Below, piece by piece: positions 57,087-64,000 of a stretch of DNA of 64,000 bases; the first letter of the stretch is position 1, and every line of letters starts with the position of its first letter. Made by a program: the position numbers and the translations under genes. Below the pieces are notes generated by a model that worked only from the letters and a program-made list of their open reading frames with translations, was not told the origin of the DNA and ran no database searches. The stretch is from Flammulina velutipes (Eukaryota > Basidiomycota > Agaricomycetes > Agaricales > Physalacriaceae). The stretch covers positions 1 through 64,000 of the forward strand of contig JAALGH010000023.1 of NCBI GenBank assembly GCA_011800155.1, read 5' to 3'.

Positions 57087-58420
57087 TCAGAAGATGCTTT
57101 CGATTCGATGTCGAATGGCGTGGGGTCCACGGAAGGATACCTGGCAAGACTGGGCGTGGGGGAGTTCGCCCTCGTAGATATCGGCGACACTATAGCGTTC
57201 GGAAATCAAGAAGGACCTAGGAGGGAATTGATACGTACAGTAACTGAACAGCGGCTCACGCCCAATCGTGTTGTTCTCTCGAGGGAGCGCCGCGCTTGAC
57301 TGTATGCTAAGCGACCTTGATCGAGGACCGTCTACATCCCAAAAAATGTTCTCAGCAAAGGGCGATGCGTTACTGCCAATTAGGTTGAATGGGGGGACCG
57401 TAAAAGACCCACCCCACTCAACCTCGAAATAAGCGTCGGCGAGGCTGAGCACCTCATGGAATGGGCGTAACTCATCAGATACGGCGAGCCCGTACGCTGC
57501 CTTGCTACCGATTCCCTCGGCTATAACACACTGGCTGGGTCGGCAAAAATATTCCACAATTGTAACAATGCTACGTACCCAAATCCTGTACATGGCTGGC
57601 ATGTCGTACGGCAGCATGGTTGGGCCGTCCTCCAGAAGTTGACGGGAACGCACAACGAGGCTAGCAGCGAGGCGTTGATACTGAGTCACGGGTCTGGAAC
57701 CGTTATGGGAAGAGGGAGGCATGGCGGTGGCATTATATCGAACGACTCGACTTTTTATGACAGATTTCATGTCAAACAAGCTTTGTTCTCCCGCGGGGTT
57801 AAAAATAACATTCGGATTGCTGTATGATTTCAGGTAGTGTCAGACACGAGCGACGCAGCTGCAACGCCTCCAGACCAGATAAGACGGATGCTATTGACGG
57901 ATCACATACAGCATCTATGCGCATAATCCTGCTGTACGGACCTTGGCGAAGGTACTGGGAGTCTTCGGACACGATGCAGCTAGGGCGCGTCTGGGGGTTG
58001 CAAACGGCGGTGAGAAAAGCGAAAGAAAACGGGAACGCACCTGCATCACGTCGTCTTGGGCACCCAACCTCAAGGGTTTAGTGAATGCCGTCTGCAAGAG
58101 ACGCATGTCGCAGTCAGTGACTAAGGCATCGATTTCCCTGCTTTGAGGTATTTCGTAGAGTCGCAGGCGATCCAAATGAACCGCCCGCATAACTCTTTCG
58201 AAATGGCAGGAAGCAAGGAAGAGCGCAAGTGCGAGGGAACTGTATGGACGCCATATTGCTTCCATAGGGCGGTCTTCTCTGCTTCAACAACCAGGTCGAC
58301 ATCGTGTCGTAGCGACCTTGGCTAGGCGGACCGGAACAAAAACGACGGTGGTTTCAAGAATCTATCTCCTCGAGAAGAGGTCTTCCGTCAGAACGAACAA
58401 AGATATGAAAAGAGCACGCA
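57087..58420 (-). pseudogene. unrecognised family A, fullest copy
   Basis: The minus strand begins with an exon near 58380 after a GTGCGT intron, reads VVFVPVRLAKVATTR, then VVEAEKTALWKQYGVHTVPS and HFERVMRAVHLDRLRLYEI in another frame (58150-58310). A 50 bp intron (GTGCGTTCCCG...CCCCAG) follows TKPLRLGAQDDVMQ, and a long frame from 57770 to 57087 reads MKSVIKSRVVRYNATAMPPS, YQRLAASLVVRSRQLLEDGP, FHEVLSLADAYFEVEWGGSF and so on, about 227 residues. That frame includes two intron-like segments (near 57540-57583 and 57190-57239) that may be spliced. I do not know the function. Fragments at 28.0-28.8 and 63.5-64.0 kb share its sequence. The frame jump between VVEA... and FERV... suggests damage, but a complex splice pattern cannot be excluded. 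Confidence 0.45.
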
Positions 58421-58984
58421 CCTAGGCTGCACAACCTCCACATCCCAGCATGCGTCCTCCTTCTGCCGCGCTTTTCAAATTTTACATCATTCGCGATGTT
58501 TGCCAGTCCAAGTTAAGCGCGAATGAATGAAAAGAGATGAGATGGTGGCGGTTGTAACGAAAGAGATTCGAAGTTTGTCGTTGTTTACCAACACGGCCCA
58601 AACGGTCACCTGATGCTTCGACGACGCGTAGGCAGACAAACGAGTCGTCGTACTCTGGCCTCAGTAGTATCCGCTTTTATGAGTCTAGCCGTTAAGTAGA
58701 CGTCTCTTCTCCAATAAAGGACATCATTTATACTGAAGGTCTGCCATATCGTTTTGGGATCTATTCTTAAATCTGTCTCCCGAGCTAAAAGTGTATTTCA
58801 AAGACATCCAGACATGTTCTCCACCACCTCCTTCCAGAACGAATTCGGAAAGACATTATCCGACGACGTCGACGTATTTAGAGTAGCTGGTAAGGAACCG
58901 ACGAGAAATACGAACCTGATCTATAGGCTGAGATGAATCACGAGCCCCACACCCCCGCTCAACCTGTAATTTCTCAGTGAGCAA
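58421..58984. other. region with no recognised gene
   Basis: No frame or motif of note. It separates family A from the dead secreted-protein paralog. Confidence 0.3.
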
Positions 58985-59600
58985 CATTAGACAAGCCCAG
59001 AATGTCAATGTCAATTTCCGGGAGCAAGACGTTCAAAGCGACGAGTTAAACGGGAGGAATGTGATCATATAGCGGAAATGCGTAGGGCTTCAAGACTGGT
59101 ACGATTTCCCTGTTGCGATACTCAGGAGTCCTTGAAGGGTAAAATAGAAATCATACATACCTTGAGAGTATCGGCGGCCTCCGCACTGACAGCCCCAACG
59201 TCGCCAATGTTATCCGTGAACGCAATTTCCTTTGCATCGATATTGATCCTAAGTAGTCAGAAATGTAGTGGTGAGTTCGTCAAAGAAGGATGTTCTCCTT
59301 GTTCGTCGTCAGCCACATACTTGGGTGTCCGCAGAAAGTAAATTATTGGCCAAAATATTCAAACATGGATCGGAAGAACTTAATGTCGCTGACCGATCTT
59401 GGGAAAGCTGCTATCCGTCTCGACTTTGAGTGCGGTGAAGACATCCAGAATGTATTCGGTGCTGTCGGCGGTGTCATTCGTGGTGCGGGAAATCACGGAC
59501 ATTCCTGTAAACGGGGACGGGAATGGCTTGCGCCATGCCGAAGGGAGAGAGCGACAGGATGCGAGAGATGGGCGTGATAAGCAGGATTGACAGAGGCTGG
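58985..59600 (-). pseudogene. dead paralog of the small secreted protein
   Basis: The minus strand reads SRILSLSPFGMAQAIPVPV, then one frame over SVISRTTNDTADSTEYILDV and FTALKVETDSSFPKI, then FFDELTTTFLTT with a stop, INIDAKEIAFTDNIGDVGAV, SAEAADTLKG, and after an intron ALNVLLPEIDIDI. Every piece aligns in order with the intact gene at 45949-46590 (VAISRATNDT..., FDELIAALTAA, GIDAQGVIASTDNLNEVGAV, ALNVLLPGI). Frame changes, a stop and loss of the hydrophobic tail show it is not functional. Confidence 0.65.
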
Positions 59601-62580
59601 CGAGTACTGTTGTACGAAGTTCTACGGCTTTGTTTCAACAGTTTTATACGTCTCCAGCTATATCTCCTCGGATTAGTAAACAGACGGCAATGACAAGCAA
59701 TGGCGGTCTGTCAGCATAGAGCTCCCACAATATTAATGGCTCGAGATTGAACGCTCGGGAGATTTTCTCAGCTTGCCCAGCGAAGGCGGAGAGACCAAGA
59801 ACACTGAATGAATCAAAGCCGCTCGAAGATCATGACCAGGACGGTAGCATTAGCAGGAGTCCCCGAGAGAAGCAAGGACGATGAGGAGGGACAGAAAGAA
59901 CCACCCGCTTGTCAGTACTTACTCCGAATAAGGAACGAAGCATCAACGTCCAATCGAAAGTGGCGCAGCTATCAGGTTGGGCTCGAAGTTGGCTTGATGT
60001 CTTGTCCTTTGAGCAGATAAAATGTTTAACAAGCCGCTCAGGATGAGAGAGGCTGAAAAGTCTAGCCCGTACGGCGTCGTCTACACGAAGATACAGTATA
60101 GTGGTCGCTGGTCGCTGCACCGGTCCGGCAGCCCGTATTAATGTTCGTCTTGACCATCTACTATCCTTTGTTTTATAAATGTATTCTGGATTCCACAAAA
60201 TCTGTAAACGGAACAGGCACGATGGCCGTTTTCGGGACATGCAAACAATTTTTTTCGGCGACGCCAGTTCCTGCCCGCCGAGACGACTGAGGAATCTATC
60301 TCTGCCTGCTCTCCAATGGCCTACGCAGTCTATCCCTTACGTGGAAAGTTGTAACGGAGAGCTACTGTGGAAATGGCGTGTCTCCTGCTACTTCTCGTTA
60401 CTCTCGCTGACCTGAATGCAGCCCGTAGACAAGCAAGACGCAAAGCGACTCCGAGTCGTCAGAAATACAGCTCGTACTATCGTGCACGATTCTCATACCA
60501 GACAGTTTATATCTCGACGCTGGAATGAGCTCAGTGAAGCGCGCACTTTCATTGTCTAATGTCTGACTCGTTCCTAGTCTCACGACAACCCCGCACATTC
60601 CGGATACGACTCCTCTTGTTCGTCTATCGATCTTGTTAAACGTCTCGACAGACCTTTCGGCGCTATGGAAGCTGCGAGGAACGTTGGGTGGGCGATGGAC
60701 ATCCCAGCTCGATGCATCCGCTGGCCGTCTTGTTCCAACGGACATACAAGTTACCTTCAGGAAACAGGAAGCTAGGAAGCTAGGAGGGCGGGACTCAAGG
60801 AGGGCCTCAGATACCAGATTCTTGTGAGTTTTATCTTGGTCGATCTCAGCGGTAATATGAAATTTCCAAGGTAGCTGATCGCTGGATGGCTGTGTGGCGC
60901 TCTCGTTCTAAGGATACACGTCCGGCGGAAGTCACAGCAACGGCTCGCAACATTACGGGAAACAAACAACGCTAATTACCGTGAAACATTGACCACGGAG
61001 GACGCCTATTTCGTTTCCCTATCCGATGCTATTTTGTCAGTTCGACACTTTCTCAAGATCGACATAAGTACTTAGATGGAACATCACATCGCACTCCTCA
61101 CGCTATGGTGGTCCCCCTACCTTCTCCGCCTTCACTCTCCTCCAACACACCTCCTCGTCGAGATTGTATAACCTCGATCTCCATCCCTCGGATGCTCACC
61201 TATTAGCTCCCCGGGGCCATTCCTTTGGACGTCTCAATATAACGAAACCGTGACCTACAGTCCTTTATGTCTCAACGGCCAATTTTGGGAATGAGAGCCG
61301 AATGGAATCATTGCTTCCTCTGGTATATCTCGGTACCGCCGTCTGCCGTCGTGAAAACCGGGAGATCAGGAGACACTCCCCGTCACGTTGAGAGCTGTGT
61401 GTTTCCCCGTTAGGACGCCCTCTTCGGTGAGGACTGTGGTGTGCGTCGTGTTAGGTGGTGGATGGAAGGTAGATCGGGACATGCGCGCATACATTTTTCG
61501 GTGCAGGTGCCTTCGTCGGTGAAGACTCGCTTTTGCCCCCAGATGGTTTGTTCCCAATTCAATTACTCGACTCGTTAAGTACTGAAGCCCTTCTCCAAGA
61601 CTGTTGTCGTGCTGATATGGAGGAGTCGTTCTGGACATTCGAATAACGTACCAGTGAAGAGGAATACGCGCTCTATAATTCCATGGGGAGCCGTCAATGG
61701 TGAGAAGCGAGATACTGTGTATATATGCCGTAGTGTTCGGTGAAAATTCATGGACATTGTAACAGTGAACGTATCGAGACTGGAGTTGGTTTACGGTAAC
61801 GTCTCGAAACCTCTTCGTCGATGGCGTGCTGCGGCTGTTTTCAGAAACTCGGTGCGCGCGCGCTCTCGTTCCTTTCTTTCATCGTGCTCTATCCGCCGAC
61901 TGCAAACATTCTGCTCGGCACACTGCGATGATTGCACGTCTATTTTTGTAACGCCATGTTTGGTCTCGAAGCTCACCCAGTTCACAGTATTTAAATGCTT
62001 GGCTCTGGTGCTGCCAGTGACGTGTTCTCGGGTCTCTTGGTGACTCTTTCATCTCCTTGACATTGATGACCTACGACGGCGATCCCAAAAACATCCGGAT
62101 TCCGTTGTCAGGATGGTCGGTTACAACGAAATGACAACCCTTTTTGACACTGCCAAAATGCAGTGAATCTAAATTGTCCTCGTAACACTCCAATGAGTTT
62201 CCCGACGGATGTGAGGTCTTCACAGTAGCCATTACTAAGGCCTCTCATCAGTATTTAAAAGCCATGATTTTCAGTCCTCAAATCTTCATCCTCTTTCTTA
62301 TCTTCATACGCTGGTATGCTTCAGGTCTCGTCTATCATTCCCAGGATGTTCGCTGACCAACTTGGTACTTACAGGCTATATAACTGATCATCGACTACTA
62401 AGACCAACATTATCCACATATGTATTTGCCTTTCTCTTTCAAGCTAGTCGGAGCCGTAGTTCTATCTTCCCTCGTCGCCAACGCTGCGTACGCGACAATT
62501 TTAATTCACCATTGTCAATACTTACCTTTGTGGATAGACCACCCGGGCCGGAGGACCTCAGAGTCGTGACACTAAGAAAG
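59601..62580. other. 3 kb with no recognised gene
   Basis: Frames up to 136 codons (59830-60240 minus, 60398-60745 minus, 61750-62043 plus) have no recognisable motif. TCGGTGA(A/G)GACT occurs twice (about 61423 and 61514), a hint of a small duplication. Confidence 0.35.
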
Positions 62581-62627
62581 CTCATGAACACCTCAGGAAA
62601 ATATTTATGGAGTCATCCAGATGGACA

Positions 62628-63022
62628 AACCTTACAGCAATTTGCAGTTCGTTGTAGACAAACTGCATTTTTTGATCTTCAGAAAACTTGTTTATGATTG
62701 GAGTGCTTTTGGAGCTGATATGGAGCGCCCAGGGTCCGAACTTTGTCGGCCCGCCTTCTCCTCCCACCGGATGAGACGGCTAAGTTGTATGTAGCTACCT
62801 GTTCTACTTGGGATGGGTCCTCCAGTGATTCAAGTGGTTCATTAGCACTTTAGTTCATCTATCTGTGGCGCAAACGCGTGAGCTCGACGTCGTGAACATA
62901 TGAACAGTATATGAACCCTGAACGAATAGATCAAAATGAGACCCTTAGCGCTCCAAAAATAAACAAGTTTTCTGAAGATAAGGGAAGACGTTTTGTCTAC
63001 AACGAACTGCAAATTGCTGTAA
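62628..63022. repeat. inverted duplication with 230 bp spacer
   Basis: The left arm (62628-62712) and right arm (about 62943-63022, inverted) share CAGCAATTTGCAGTTCGTTG, TAGACAAA, ATCTTCAGAAAACTTGTTTA and TTGGAG.GCT in order, about 80 bp at roughly 85 percent identity by eye. Confidence 0.65.
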
Positions 63023-63354
63023 GACAAACCACGGATAAGGACGATCTCGCGCTCAACCCCAACCCAGTAGTATATCTTATGTATGATGATGATGATGATG
63101 AAGTTATGGACGGATGGATGGCCCAGAGCGATGATGACATGACTCTTGTAAAGCCTGCGTTAGGACTTACCATGGAAGACGGCACAGCGATGTCGAAAGA
63201 AGATAAATCTAAACTTCGAAAGGTATTCCCGTACATATCATTACGACGGAAGGTGTCATTGATATTTTGTTTTCTTAGGAAAATGTCATACTTAATTCTG
63301 GGTATGATGAGACTGGGCGCTACTGGGTTGTGCGAAGGAGAAGCTGATGAGTAG
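62911..63354 (+). CDS. hypothetical acidic protein
   Basis: An open frame of 147 codons starts MNPERIDQNETLSAPKINKF and contains SEDKGRRFVYNELQIAVRQ, a DDDDDE run from GATGAT repeats, and LGLTMEDGTAMSKEDKSKL. The part INKFSED..FVYNELQIAVR is encoded a second time, inverted, on the minus strand at 62640-62700. An intron may begin near 63220. Family unknown. It could be a remnant of a larger gene. Confidence 0.3.
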   Translation: MNPERIDQNETLSAPKINKFSEDKGRRFVYNELQIAVRQTTDKDDLALNPNPVVYLMYDDDDDEVMDGWMAQSDDDMTLVKPALGLTMEDGTAMSKEDKSKLRKVFPYISLRRKVSLIFCFLRKMSYLILGMMRLGATGLCEGEADE

Positions 63355-63539
63355 GGAGTAGTACTTTGTAAACGGCTACATATTCTGTTTGAACTGGTTT
63401 ACATAAATATTCAAACATCGAGGGTCATGACGCGGACGGTGTTCAGCTGACGAGGCCTGAACTGCCAACTGCGGTCGAGGAGATCACTGGAGCTCCAGCA
63501 GGAAGGCGGGTTCTGGAGATTGAAGGAACGGACCCGTGA

Positions 63540-64000
63540 CTATTCCCCTCTTTTGTCGCTTATTTCAGATCGAAGGACCTGGTAGATAGGGTAAGAATAG
63601 AATATCTGATATCCCACTTTCGAGATAACATACCGCTTTTGGTTTTGTACACGGCTGGCTTCCGTTGACCATTTTCCGTCCAGTCGTGGCTCCCCGAAAT
63701 CCCTGGTTGGGTAACACCACACCTCGGATCTACCATATCGACGCGACACATGGTCTATCTTCGGGAATACTTATACCGAGCTTGAGATATGATGAGAAGA
63801 GGCATATGCTCGACGTACAGTCCGACGCGAGCTATGTAACTGCGAGGGAACGGCGAGGACGCTATGCGTATTCCATAGGGCAGTCTTCTCGGGTCGTGCT
63901 GCTTCAACGACAAGTCGGTTCGCTTAGTAGGGGACATCGGCAAGGCAGTTGGAAACGAAGACGAGAGTGCCAATGACCTGGTAAAAAGGTCTAGGCGTCG
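63540..64000 (-). pseudogene. family A fragment cut by the window end
   Basis: The minus strand reads GTLVFVSNCLADVPY then VVEAARPEKTALWNTHSVLA and VPSQLHSS, matching VVFVPVRLAKVATT and VVEAEKTALWKQYGVHTVPS at 58.3 kb. Further on, VTQPGISGSHDWTENGQRKP is followed by a GTATGT intron-like segment (63586-63640) with no counterpart noticed. The fragment may continue beyond the window. Confidence 0.4.

Overview
The window looks like nuclear DNA of a mushroom-forming basidiomycete (Agaricomycete). The evidence is coding sequence on both strands cut by many 45-70 bp introns with GTRNGT donors and CTAAC/CTGAC-like branch sites, plus gene families typical of that group: a Mug135-like protein, F-box/LRR proteins, a GH5 glucanase, a family 2 glycosyltransferase, salicylate-hydroxylase-like FAD monooxygenases, small secreted proteins and OrsD-domain proteins linked to RecQ-type helicases. 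All identifications come from reading translations by eye; no database search was run.

The region is gene-poor and full of broken genes. Genes that read as intact: a 13-exon FAD monooxygenase (49.8-51.8 kb, +), a 4-exon Mug135-like gene (31.2-32.0 kb, +) facing a small unknown gene across a 134 bp promoter (30.7-31.0 kb, -), a 3-exon small secreted or membrane-anchored protein (45.9-46.6 kb, -), a two-exon small gene with a TATA box (19.8-20.1 kb, -), and a largely preserved GPI-anchor-type surface protein with two jelly-roll-like repeats (47.3-48.6 kb, -) that carries frameshifts near its N-terminus.

Most of the rest is gene debris. From left to right: a possible scrap of MSH2 (0 kb), an OrsD-domain protein of the helicase-linked type (1.4-4.5 kb, +), two broken copies of transportin/Kap104 (4.5-6.5 kb, -), a decayed G-protein alpha subunit (9.8-11.2 kb, +), a decayed GT2 glycosyltransferase (11.5-13.5 kb, -), a 3 kb stretch of tightly packed intron-like segments (13.8-16.8 kb), the end of glycyl-tRNA synthetase (22.1-22.8 kb, -), a PP1 phosphatase fragment joined head-to-tail to an MSH2 fragment (33.2-34.8 kb, -), a GH5 glucanase cut at both ends (35.6-36.6 kb, +), a truncated member of an uncharacterised Agaricomycete family (39.4-40.2 kb, +), three F-box/LRR genes (44.1-45.5, 52.5-53.8 and 55.5-56.7 kb, -), dispersed pieces of an unrecognised family called family A here (28, 57-58 and 63.5-64 kb, -), and a dead paralog of the small secreted protein (59 kb, -). 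Several fragments keep their introns, so they were copied as DNA, not through mRNA.

Mobile and structured DNA: a 901 bp element present twice with apparently identical sequence (16.8 and 23.1 kb), a 130 bp MITE (20.5 kb), four copies of a double-hairpin element whose stems change in a compensating way (13.9, 14.7, 15.0 and 36.6 kb), two tRNA-like folds of the same unusual layout (8.5 and 54.3 kb), a 33 bp near-perfect palindrome (25.6 kb) and an inverted duplication that encodes the same peptide on opposite strands (62.6-63.0 kb). The whole resembles an accessory, TE-rich or subtelomeric segment that collects fragments of conserved genes. There is no operon logic and no pathway shared by the intact genes.
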